A stretch of DNA of 64,000 nucleotides from Miscanthus floridulus. Taxonomy: Eukaryota > Streptophyta > Magnoliopsida > Poales > Poaceae. Position 1 is the first letter of the stretch, and every line of letters starts with the position of its first letter. The notes under the pieces were generated by a model. It did not search any database. It was given only the letters and a program-made list of their open reading frames with translations, and had not been told where the DNA came from. The stretch spans positions 10,169,707-10,233,706 of the forward strand of contig NC_089581.1 in NCBI RefSeq assembly GCF_019320115.1. Reading direction: 5' to 3'. Both the position numbers and the translations under genes were made by a program. Of this stretch, positions 54,166-64,000 are shown piece by piece.

Positions 54166-54992
54166 TAGAAAAGCGATGTTAGGTGGGGCTATCGGATTGA
54201 CCATCTTACCTTCCTATTTCTTTCAAAAAATTTTGACCAGTCGAACTTTCATATTATGTACAGGTACGGTGTTGGTTGGAAGGATGTGCATACAGTTCGA
54301 AATCATGATTACTGAGATGTGTTCAGCAATAGTAGGACAACACAATGACTGGCAGATCAGGGCTTCTATCAATGTCCATGGGGGATATGTGACCACAATG
54401 ACTGCAACACAATCATATTTACCAAGAAAAGAAGTATAAAAAGGCACAGGATAACAACATATCATGTACATAGAGGGCAAAACTGTATATATTGAAGAAA
54501 GTAGCTAGTCACAAGCCACTAATATGATGTAAAATATTGGAAATAAACATTACATACATGATAAATGATTGACTGACATGTCTGGAGAACCATGATTTGA
54601 ACACCCCTGTACTCTTTTTAAATTGGCTATAATAAGTTCAATTTACTAGTGTCCAGAGTGCATCTGTCATAACGTCTGGACCATTACTTATATATATACT
54701 GCGGAGTCTATCCCTTCTTACAATTATCTAGTAGTAGTAGTAGTCTAGTAGATGGCACATCAGTGAGAGAGGTGTGCCGATAGTGCCTAAGAGGAAACAG
54801 AAAAACGCTTCAAGAATGGAAGGCATCAGGAGAATAGATGCAAGGAGGGTGACTAGTGTTCTTCATTCGTGCTACACTGCTACGGATGCGTTCACAAAGG
54901 TGCTGATGCGAGCACGGATGCGTCGGTTGAATGAACATACATGTCTGGAAAGGCAGACTTCCTTGCTCGGGTAGCAACGAACAAGGCCTGAC
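54166..54992. other. intergenic, no gene recognised
   Basis: Short frames at 54176-54439 and 54774-54974 have no domain. A TAGTAGTAGTAG run is near 54730. Confidence 0.4.
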
Positions 54993-55000
54993 GCTTACGT

Positions 55001-55967
55001 TGATATATTATGGGCTTGTCCCATATAATATTTAATAAATCAAATAAAACTCTATGGTCCGTAACATTAAGCGTTATATAGTTTAATACCGTACGGAATT
55101 TTGACTGAACGTTGACTCAGCTCATTTGGTTGAAAATTATCCATCTTAATTGAGAAGCTGAGAAAAGGACATAGGAGTGCCACACGCGCGCGCCGCCGCC
55201 GCTGCCGGCCGAGCCGTGGGCGTGGCAGGCAGGCGGCGAGCGGACGAGCATGGCCAGGTTTTGCCACTTAATCCACATAATTATGGGAGTTTCTCTCTTT
55301 TATGGTGGAGGCGAGTTGATTGCGTCAGTTACCGTCTCTTCGTGTCTCCGTCTCCTGAGTTCCTCGGTTGGCTTTCTCCCTCCCCGCCGTAAGCATAAAA
55401 GTAGAAGTCCTTCGTCAGTCCAATCTTCCCTTGGCTTCCGAGGGACCACATCTCAGCCGCCCTTTGGTTTTTCCCGTCCCGTACCTCTGCGCGCACGGAG
55501 CAACGGGAGAGCAGTTGCCTCCGGAACCCTCGTTCGCCTGCGAACCTTGCACGGGGTGTGCAGCGATTAGGTTTTTGGGGAGCGATTCCGCGACTGCTCG
55601 TCCACATCGCATATGTCTTCTTCCTGGTGATCGCTCACGGAACAACAAGGTGTCTTCTTCCTGGTGACCGTTCGTGGGACTGCACTGCGAACACCTTCCT
55701 GCATCGACTGTGGTCCACGACTTCGAGCAACACACTATGTCTGGTGCGAATGGAGCCTCTGATGCCCTCGGTATGGGACCCTCCGCTGGGTACACTCTTA
55801 ACTCTCTGATTACCGTACTTTGCGTATTTACTGTATCGATCGGTATGTCATACTTGCATGTTGTAGCGTTTGTTAGTGATATACATATACACATATATGT
55901 CGTCACGAACCTGCTGATGTTTTATTTCTGGATTTAATTGACCATGAAAATGCCTAATTTTCTAACA
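55001..55967 (+). repeat. 5' terminal repeat of the third copia element
   Basis: 967 bp, matching 60459-61484 apart from substitutions and a GC-rich indel near 55180-55240. Its end contains an ATG that opens the gag frame (ATGAAAATGCCTAATTTTC). Confidence 0.82.
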
Positions 55968-58900
55968 TTCCAAAAACCTAATGTTAGACAATTTTTTGTC
56001 AGTGGTTTTGCTGCTGCTTTGAAGCCGAATATCTTTGATGGCAAGAATTTCATGATATCGTGTGCCAAGATGGTGTTGTGGTTGACTGCTATGAACTGCT
56101 ATCACGCCGCACAGGGGAAGCCTGAATAATTTACTCCTGAGGAGGAGCAAAAGTTCTTGGCTGTCGATAACCTATTTCGAGGCGCCATGATTAGTGCACT
56201 TCATAGTAAGTATGAGAAAAACTACATATCTTACACATCAGGTAAAGAATTATGGGATGCTCTTGAGGCAAAGTTTGGAGTTTCTGATGCTGGTAGTGAG
56301 CTGTACCTTATAGAGCAGCTGTATGACTACAAAATGGTTGAAAACCGTTCTGTAGTGGAACATGCTCATGAGATGCAGGCGCTAGCAAAGGAACTAGAAT
56401 ATTTTCTATGTTTGTTGCCCGATAAGTTTGTGGCCGGCAGTATAATAGCTAAGCTGCCACCTTCTTGGAGGGATTTTGCTACTTCTCAAAAACACAAGAG
56501 ACAAGAGTTTAGCGTGGCTGAGCTTATTGGATCTCTTGATGTTGAGGAGAGGGCGAGAGCAAAAGACAACCGTGGAAAATGAGTTGAGTCTTTCGCTGCC
56601 AATATGGTGTAGAAGAAAAACTCATTTGCATCCCGTAATAAAAAGAAGAAGAACATGCAAGAGAACAATAATACAAAGCCTAAGAAAACTGCTGAGTTTA
56701 AGAAGAAAAACAACAAGAAAGGTGAAGGTTGCTTTGTTTGTGGGAGTGATGAGCATTGGACAAGTGCGTGTCTAGACCATAAATATAAGCAAGAAAAAAA
56801 AATCAGCAAACATGGTGATTAACGAGACCGGAGGAGGAACATCTGGGTATGGTAATTTTTTACCTTTTGTTCTTTCAGTTTGTCTTTCACCTGAGTGGTG
56901 GATGTATATCGGTGCTAATATTCATGTGTGTGCTGGTGTTTCTTTGTTTACTTCCTATAAGGTCGGCGGGACTAGAGCCTTGCTGATGGGGAACAGTTCG
57001 CATGCGCGTATTCTTGGTGTTGGTACGGTCGTTCTGAAGTTTACTTCGGGAAAGACGTTGTTATTAAAGAACGTGCAGCATGTTCCCTCCATCAAGAAGA
57101 ATCTTGTTAGCAGTTCTCCAATGTGTCGCGATGGCTTTAAAATTGTGCTTGAGTCCAATAAATGTATTGTGTCGAGACATGGAGTATTTGTTGGAAAAAA
57201 TGTTATGATTGCAGAGGCTTGCTCTGCTTATCTTTGCTTGATGATGCGTGTAATAAAGTAGTGAACAATGTTAATGTTTTGGATGAGTCGAATATATGGC
57301 ATTCACGACTTTGTCACATTAATTTTGGCTGTCTCACATGGCTTGCAAATCTGAATTTAATCCCAAAATTAAACTTAGTCAAAGATTCTAAGTGCCAGGT
57401 GTGTGTGCAATCGAAGCAACCGCGTAAGCCTCACAAGGCTGCTGAGGCGAGGAACTTGGCACCATTAGAACTCGTTCATTCTGATTTATGCAAAATGAAT
57501 GGTGAATTGACTAAAGGCGGTAAACGATAATTCATGATATTTATAGATGATTGTACTAGGTTTTGCTACGTGTATTTATTGAAAACTAAAGATGAAGCGT
57601 TGCATTATTTTAAAGTCTATAAAGCTGAGGTAGAAAATCAACTTGAGAAGAAAATCAAACGTTTGCGGTCCGATCGTGGGAGAGAATATTTCTCAAATGA
57701 ATTTTCTGAGTTTTGCGTGGTGCATGAAATTATTCATGAGAGGACGCCACCATACTCACAACAGTCCAATGGGATTGCAGAGAGAAAGAACCGCACTCTA
57801 ACTGATTTGGTTAATGCTATGTTAGAGACTTCGGGACTATTTTAAGAAATGATGGGGTGAGGTTATATTGACAGCATGTCATGTCCTGAATAGGATGCCC
57901 ACAAAGAACAAAGAAATTACATCATTCGAGAAATGGGAGAAGAAGAGATTAAATCTCTCTTACCTGCGAACTTGGGGTTGTTTGGCAAAGGTGAATGTGC
58001 CAATAAACAAAAAGTAAAAGCTTAGACCAAAGACTATTGATTGTGTTTTTCTTGGTTATGCTATTCACAGCGTGGGTTATAGATTTTTAATTATAAATTC
58101 TAGTATTCCTGAGATGACTGTTGATACAATCATGGAATCTAGAGACGCTATATTTTTTGAGAATGAATTTCCCATAAAAAATGCACCTAGCACGACTGGT
58201 CATGAATTTATAATTCCCCATGAGCATAAAAATTTTACTCCAATAGAACAAATTGAGAAATCCTATATGCAAAATCCCGAGGAGGATGACATTATAGTCA
58301 CTAGAAAAGGTAAGAGACAGAGGACTGCAAAGTCTTTTGGTGATGACTATATTGTGTACCTTGTGGATGACACACCAACGATCATTGAAGAGGCATATTC
58401 CTCTCCTGATGTTGACTTATGGAAGAAAGCAGTAGGGAGTGAGATTGATTCTATTATGTCTAATGAAAATTGGGAAATAGTTGATCGTCCTTATATGTGC
58501 AAGCCTATAGGGTGCAAATGGATGTTCAAGAAAAAGCTTAGGCCTGATGGTACTATCGAGAGGTACAAGACAAGACTTATGGCCAAGGGTTATACTCAAA
58601 ATGAAGGTGAGGATTTCTTTAATACTTATTCACCGTTTGCCCAATTGACTATAATTCGAGTTTTGCTTTCTTTAGCAGTCTTTTATGGTCTTATCGTTCA
58701 TCAAATGAATGTTAAGATAGCTTTTCTAAACGAAGAGTTAGAGGAGGAGATCTATATAGATCAGCCAGATAGGTTTGTAGCAAATAGTCAAGAAGGCAAG
58801 GTGTGTAAATTATTGAAGTTATTATATGGCCTAAAACAAGCTCTTCAGCAGTGGCATGAGAAGTTCAACAGAACTCTAACATTTGCTAGCTTTGTTGTGA

Positions 58901-59916
58901 ATGAAGCTAACAAATATGTGTACTATCGGTATGGTGGGGGTGAAGGAGTTATTTTGTGCTTATATATTGATGACATACTAATCTTTGGATCTAGCCTCAA
59001 AGTGATTGAGGAGGTGAAGAAATTTTTATCTAATAATTTTAAAATGAAAGATTTGGAAGAGGCTGATGTTATTCTTAATATCAAGCTTCTAAGAGAAGGT
59101 GATGGTGGGGTAACTCTGTTACAATCCCACTATGTAGAAAATGTGCTGAGTTGCTTTGGGTTTAGTGACTGTGAATCTGCTCCTACACCTTATGACTCTA
59201 GTGTGCTATTGAGGAAAAATCCAAGAATAGCAAGGGATCAATTGAGATATTCTCAGATCATTGGTTCGCTCATGTATCTTGCTAGTGCAACAAGGCCTGA
59301 CATCTCATTTGTTGTGTGCAAGCTGAGCCAGTTTGTGTCAAACCCAGAAGATGATCACTGACGTGCTCTTGAGAGAGTGATGCGCTATCTAAAAGGCACT
59401 ATGAGCTATGGTATTCGTTATACCGGATACTCGAAGGTGCTGGAAGGCTATTATGATACCAACTGGATCTCTGATGCTGATGTGCTTTATGCCACAAGTG
59501 GATATATGTTTTCGCTTGAAGGTGGTGCTGTTTCCTAGAAGTCTTGCAAGCAGACTATTTTAACGAAGTCTACAATGGAAGCAGAACTCACAACATTAGA
59601 CACCGCTGGCTCTAAGGCCGAGTGGCTTCGTGATCTCCTTATTGATTTACCGGTTGTTGAAAAACCCATACCGGCTATTTCTATGAACTGCGATAACCAG
59701 ACTATGATTATGAAGGTTAACAATTCTAAGGATAACATGAAGTCCACAAGGCATGTTAAGAGACGACTAAAATCTGTTAGAAAATTAAAAAACTTCGGAG
59801 TAATAGCGTTGAAGTATATTCACACGTCTAACAATCTGGCATATCAATTCACTAAGGGTCTGTCATGCAATATGATAGAAAGTGCATCAAGAGAGATGTG
59901 TTTGAGACCCACATGA
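55938..59916 (+). pseudogene. copia gag-pol remnant (third element)
   Basis: Landmarks in order: gag core FDGKNFMISCAKMVLWLTAM and YTSGKELWDALEAKFG, a CCHC knuckle CFVCGSDEHWTSAC near 56730, GAG-pre-integrase IWHSRLCHINFGCLTWLANL, integrase core FIDDCTRFCYVYLLKTKDEA and SDRGREYFSNEFSEFC, reverse transcriptase from CKWMFKKKLRPDGTIERYKT to LCLYIDDILIFG (58950-58990), and RNase H TMEAELTTLDTAGSKAEWLR. Stops at about 56128, 56581, 57260, 57528, 57845 and 59361, plus shifts near 57850-58070, inactivate it. RT alone keeps 429 open codons. Confidence 0.88.
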
Positions 59917-60458
59917 AAATTACTATAGTGGTAACCTGTTCTATGTGATCGGAGATCCCGTAAAGTAGGATGGTGAAACAAGCTATTAGTAAATTGTGAG
60001 GAAAGATCCTTAGTAAGACTCATTTCTGATGCATATCTTTCCTTTTTGTAAGGCAGGTTAGTTTTTACCTTAATGTGTTCCAAGTGGCTTGCTAAAGTAA
60101 ATATGTTGTCCTACATAACATCTTTTGAGAAACACACCTATATGAGTCAGGCTGTTGGTCACAGTCTATGAGATTTATGTGATCTCTAAATACTCATGAA
60201 AGACACTGAAGTATGACTTATATGCTTCAAATAGAGAGGATGCCTTTTATAGTCTAGTATCAGCTAAGGACTTTAGTAACATTCACCTCACATAAAACTA
60301 TCATTTCAAGGCTTAGTCCATTGTTCAGTTGTAACTGAGTGAAACTATTGCTCTAGATGGATGTTCAACTTAACAGTCTCTATCGAAACACTGGTATATA
60401 AAAGAAATATGGTTCGGAGACTACTTTATTACAAACCCTAGAGTTTGGTGAGGATTAT

Positions 60459-61484
60459 TGGATATATTATGGGCTTGGCCCATATAATATTTAATAAATC
60501 AAATAAAACTCTATGGTCCGTAACATTAAACGTTGTATGGTTTAATACCGTACGAGATTTTGACTGAACGTTGACTCAGCTTATTTGGTTGGAAATTATC
60601 CATCTTAATTGAGAAGCTGAGAAAAAGACACAGGAGTGCCACACGTGCATGCGTGCCACCGCCGCCACCGGCCAGGCCGGGCCGGGGCGTGGGCGTGGGC
60701 GTGGGCTGGGCTGAGGCCGTGGGCATGGGCGTGGCAGGCAGGCGGCGAGCGAGCGGACGGGTGGGCGTGGCCAGGTTTTGCCACTTAATCCACATAATTA
60801 CAGGAGTTTCTCTCTTTTATGGTGGAGACGAGTTGATTACGCCAGTTATCGTCTCTTCGTGTCTCCGTCTCCTGAGTTCCTCGGCTGGCTTTCTCCCTCC
60901 CTGCCGCAGACATAAAAGTAGAAGTCCTCCGTCAGTCCAATCTTTCCTTGGCTTCCGAGAGACCACATCTCAGCCGCCCTTTGGTTTTCCCCGTCCCGTA
61001 TCTCTGCGCGCACGGAGCAACAGGAGAGCAGGTGCCTCCGGAACCCTCGTCCGCCTGCGAACCTTGCACGGGGTGTGCGACGATTAGGTTTTTGAGGAGC
61101 GATTTCGCGACTGCTTGTCCACGTCGCATACGTCTTCTTTCTGGTGATCGCTCGCAGAATAGTAAGGTGTCTTCTTCCTGGTGACCGTTCGTGGGATTGC
61201 ACTACGAACACCTTCCTGCATCGACTGTGGTCCACGACTTCGAGCAACGCACTATGTCTAGTGCGAATGGAGCCTCCGATGCCCTCGGCATGGGACCCTC
61301 CGCTGGATACACTCTTAACTATCTGATTACTGTACTTTGCGTACTTACTGTATCGATCGGTATATTATACTTGCATGCTGTAGCGTTTGTTAGTGATATA
61401 CACATACACATATATGTCGTCACGAACCTGCTGATGTTTTATTTCTGGATTAAATTGACCATAAAAATGCCTAATTTTCTAACA
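60459..61484 (+). repeat. 3' terminal repeat of the third copia element
   Basis: 1026 bp, partner of 55001-55967. It contains GGGCGTGGGCGTGGGCGTGG where the 5' copy has a single GGGCGTGG, explaining most of the length difference. Confidence 0.8.
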
Positions 61485-61489
61485 GCTTA

Positions 61490-62147
61490 TGCGCTAGGCG
61501 TGTCCTTTCAGACCCAGGCTGGCTTGCAACAAGCTAGTCTGCAAAATCCGTGCCCTTGTTCAAGAGTTCACCTGTTGATGCATGCGAAGGTGCCCCAATG
61601 AGAATGAATCCTCAACACTTCCATGCCGCCCTTAGTTCGTTCAAGGGTTCATCATGGCGAAGGTGCCAAGAATCCAAGAGGATCCATGCTTTAAGCATAA
61701 ACAAAAATGCAGATGTGCACGCGAAGCCTGATCTGGCTAATGTTGTTTGAACGAGATGGGATGTTTTGACTTTTATTAACTCTTGGGAAATTCTCGTCGT
61801 ACCTATAAATATTGTGAGAAAGCGGTACTAAAATCAAAGTCCACTTGGTCCAAACAGTCGATTGTGAACTTAATTAAATCACAGAGTACAATACTTAATA
61901 CACAACAGGGTCAGATCAAATAAAGCGAAATAAAGGTTTCAGTTCTGTTGATAAGAAGAAATTAAAAGGCATCTCCATACACATTAACACATCCGATCCT
62001 GTCGTACATGAGGCGACCTGTTTTCTCATCGACAGCACAAATTCTTGGTGACTCCGCGGAAGCTATCACTTTCTTCTGTCAAAGTCCACTGCATTGGCAT
62101 TGCATTGATGGCTAATATATTTCCGCCAACGCCAACAGTATCGTACG
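61490..62147. other. intergenic, no gene recognised
   Basis: Lies between the third copia element and the L1 LINE. No domain, terminus or tandem repeat was recognised. Confidence 0.4.
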
Positions 62148-64000
62148 TTTTTTTTTTTGAAAGATCCGGTTTTACCAGCTTGTATTAATAAGTAGAAGAT
62201 AGAGTTCAACATACATGCGCGAGCAGCGCCCTCCCAAGTGGCAGACCGCCACCTGGGAGGTTAAAGGTTCTATGCTAATTACTCATTGGATTCATCTCAA
62301 TCCTGAGGAAGTGGAAGGTCCTCCCCCTGCTGACGCCCAATTGGAGTACTCATCCTTGATCTTGGCGAACAGTGCCTGTACGGTGCTATGGTTTTGTTGG
62401 AAAACAATAGCATTTCTTTCCTTCCAAATATGCCAGATAGTCAGCATTGCTAGTGAGTGTGCCGCTTTCGTTCCGATACTTGTGATTGCAAAGAACCACT
62501 CTTCCATGTCGCTGTAGTCGTTCCAACCCTCCGGCTGAAGGTTAAGGCAACTACTCCATGTTGCTACCATCGTCCAGACTTCTCTCGCAAACGGGCATTC
62601 CGTGAATAGGTGGACGGCAGTCTCCAAATTCCTTTCACACAGAGCACAAAAATAGTTGTTTTCCCATCCCCTCAACTGCAGCCTAGCTGCTGTCCAGACT
62701 CGATCTTGCAGTAGCAACCATAAGAAAAATTTGATGCGGGGTGTCGCCCATGCCTTCCAGATCAGTTTTGGAAAATTGGAGAAAGTCTGACCGCAGAACT
62801 GGATTTCATAGGCCGACTTGGCACTGTACTTGCCTGAGCTCTCAAGAGTCCAAACAATAGTGTCCTCTTGCTCACATGATTGGTCCAGACGCAAGGTGTG
62901 TATAAGTTTCCACAGCTCGACAAAGTCTCTCAATATCTCTGCATTCAGATTGTGTGCAATGTCCTGAATAAGCTTACCGTCAAAAACGGCCTCACGCACT
63001 GTCCTTTTCTTCCGCTTTACATGCGTGTACAGGCTCGGGAAAAGGGAGGCCGGTGACCACCCCCTGATCCAGCACGAGGTCCAGAACGGCGCTCGCCTGC
63101 CATTGCCTATGATTACATTGGTTGCCGCCGAAAAAAGGGCGATGTCCTTCTCATCCACAGGTAGCTGCATCCTAGCCCACGGTCTATCTGTACTGCTCCA
63201 CGTTAGCCATAACCAGCGCAGTCTTAATGCTCTACTGAACCTCTCCATATCTAAGATTCCGAGGCCTCCATGGCAGATAGGTCTTGCAACCAAAGGCCAA
63301 GCCACCTTGCATTTTGCACCTGTGATTTCTCCATCTCCAGCCCACAGGAATCGTCTTCTTAGCTTGTCGAGATCTTCCAGTAGTTGTTTTGGTGCGTTGA
63401 GAGAGGTTAGCATATAAATTGGAATCGCACTGAGGACTGAGCGCACAAGCTCTCTTCTCCCTGCCGGATTCAGTAAGCGTCCTTGCCAGCCAGCTAGCTT
63501 CTTTCTTGCCTTGTCTAAAATTCCTTGGAGATAAACAATCTTCAGTCTCCCCAAGGTCAATGGTAGTCCCAGGTAAGTGATTGGAAAATGCACCTTCAGG
63601 CCTGCAAATGGTTCTAAAACTTGATCCAGATTGATACCGGCCCATCTTATGGGAGCTACTGAGCATTTTGTCCAGTTTAATCTCAGCCCAGTCGTCGCCC
63701 CAAAATGACTGAGGATATTCAGTAAGGATGCGACTTCTTCTCTGTTTGGGTTCAGGAAGATGACTGCGTCATCCGCATATAGAGAAAGTCTAATTTTAGC
63801 ACATCTTCCACGCAGGGGGGAGAGGACACCATCATTTGTCGCTAGCTCCAGGACCTTTTGAAGCGCATCAATTGCTAGGATGAACGGGTATGGGGATAGG
63901 GGATCACCCTGCCTCAAACCCCTAGCATGTTTAATTCCTTCCCCTTCAGTGCCATTAACCAGGATGGACGAGCGTGAAGAGCACAACAGCAAGGATATCC
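62148..64000 (-). mobile_element. L1-type LINE, 3' part, continues past the window
   Basis: On the minus strand an ORF2 reverse transcriptase frame is followed by a 3' untranslated region (62291-62160) and a poly-A tract of 12 to 13 A (plus-strand T run at 62147-62159). The 5' part lies beyond 64000. The target duplication cannot be checked without the other end. Confidence 0.88.
62292..64000 (-). CDS. L1 LINE ORF2: reverse transcriptase and zf-RVT domain (partial)
   Basis: The frame is open from the right window edge to the stop at 62292, with at least 566 codons visible. It includes GLRQGDPLSPYPFILAIDAL, the catalytic LYADDAVIF, the thumb region ITYLGLPLTLG, the AGRRELVRSVLSAIPIYMLT block of plant L1 elements, and at the C-terminus the zf-RVT domain (WKAWATPRIKFFLWLLLQDR, CALCERNLETAVHLFTECPF), then WHIWKERNAIVFQ. 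In the LINE life cycle ORF2 nicks the target and copies the RNA at the nick. The endonuclease domain would lie upstream, outside the window. The lack of stops suggests a rather young copy. Confidence 0.9.
   Translation of the reverse strand, partial: ISLLLCSSRSSILVNGTEGEGIKHARGLRQGDPLSPYPFILAIDALQKVLELATNDGVLSPLRGRCAKIRLSLYADDAVIFLNPNREEVASLLNILSHFGATTGLRLNWTKCSVAPIRWAGINLDQVLEPFAGLKVHFPITYLGLPLTLGRLKIVYLQGILDKARKKLAGWQGRLLNPAGRRELVRSVLSAIPIYMLTSLNAPKQLLEDLDKLRRRFLWAGDGEITGAKCKVAWPLVARPICHGGLGILDMERFSRALRLRWLWLTWSSTDRPWARMQLPVDEKDIALFSAATNVIIGNGRRAPFWTSCWIRGWSPASLFPSLYTHVKRKKRTVREAVFDGKLIQDIAHNLNAEILRDFVELWKLIHTLRLDQSCEQEDTIVWTLESSGKYSAKSAYEIQFCGQTFSNFPKLIWKAWATPRIKFFLWLLLQDRVWTAARLQLRGWENNYFCALCERNLETAVHLFTECPFAREVWTMVATWSSCLNLQPEGWNDYSDMEEWFFAITSIGTKAAHSLAMLTIWHIWKERNAIVFQQNHSTVQALFAKIKDEYSNWASAGGGPSTSSGLR

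Larger units (their letters stand above)
55001..61484 (+). mobile_element. third Ty1/copia retrotransposon, heavily decayed
   Basis: Direct terminal repeats 55001-55967 and about 60459-61484 bound an internal region with copia gag-pol remnants on the plus strand. The repeats begin TGATATATTATGGGC and TGGATATATTATGGGC and both end TTTTCTAACA. GCTTA at 54993-54997 and 61485-61489 may be the target duplication, though three bases lie between it and the apparent left start. The right repeat is longer, chiefly by an expanded GTGGGC minisatellite (about 60660-60760). No standard initiator-Met primer site is visible after the left repeat; the repeat runs into the apparent gag start. Confidence 0.82.

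Noticed and set aside
55177..55570. Open frames within the terminal repeats of the third copia element
   Set aside because: The same frames recur in the other repeat; GC-rich LTR sequence without domain.

Overview
The window is nuclear DNA of a grass. The four intact genes have GC-rich, grass-type coding sequence with GT-AG introns, and they sit in a dense bed of grass transposons: Sirevirus and other Ty1/copia elements, a CACTA element with TGCCGAGTG subterminal repeats, Tourist-like MITEs starting GCCTGTTCGC, hAT MITEs, a mariner-like derivative, and RTE and L1 LINEs. The repeat families look most like Andropogoneae (sorghum, sugarcane, Miscanthus); this is an impression from memory, not a search result.

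Layout. 0-10 kb is almost all transposon: Tourist-like MITE, CACTA element (2272-3768, TSD TTA), 5' part of a PIF/Harbinger element, an LTR fragment, a broken CCHC zinc-knuckle gene (minus strand), and a mariner-like element with TA TSD (8409-9526). At 10.5-12.1 kb lies a two-exon group III patatin-related phospholipase gene. 12-20 kb is intergenic, with a cluster of short related MITEs (one nested in another), a (TA)n tract, tRNA-like fragments and a small hAT element with an 8-bp TSD. At 20.0-20.4 kb is a single-exon inhibitor-3 gene for protein phosphatase 1, followed by a degenerate RTE-type LINE ending in (TTG)n.

24.2-32.8 kb (minus strand) is one nine-exon gene for a renalase-like FAD-dependent oxidoreductase; I could join all exons into a 377-codon frame. 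Its sixth intron holds a complete but decayed 5.2-kb copia element (25198-30417, TSD CCATC), and its fifth holds a hAT MITE with 35 consecutive G. 34.3-46.5 kb is a 12.2-kb Sirevirus-type copia element (TSD CACCC) with gag-pol, a degenerate third ORF region and long LTRs full of CCGGTC/GACCGG motifs. 49.3-53.5 kb (plus strand) is a twelve-exon ZIP metal transporter gene of the ZTP29 type, 277 codons, with several usual metal-ligand residues replaced. 55.0-61.5 kb is a third copia element, badly decayed, and an L1-type LINE with a long open ORF2 runs off the right edge on the minus strand.

The three copia elements make up about 24 kb (37 percent) of the window. No operon-like relation exists; the four host genes look functionally independent. 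No single unambiguously new biological system was found. The observations most worth testing are the ZIP protein with its altered metal site, the renalase-like gene that spans a retrotransposon, and several unusual repeat structures.
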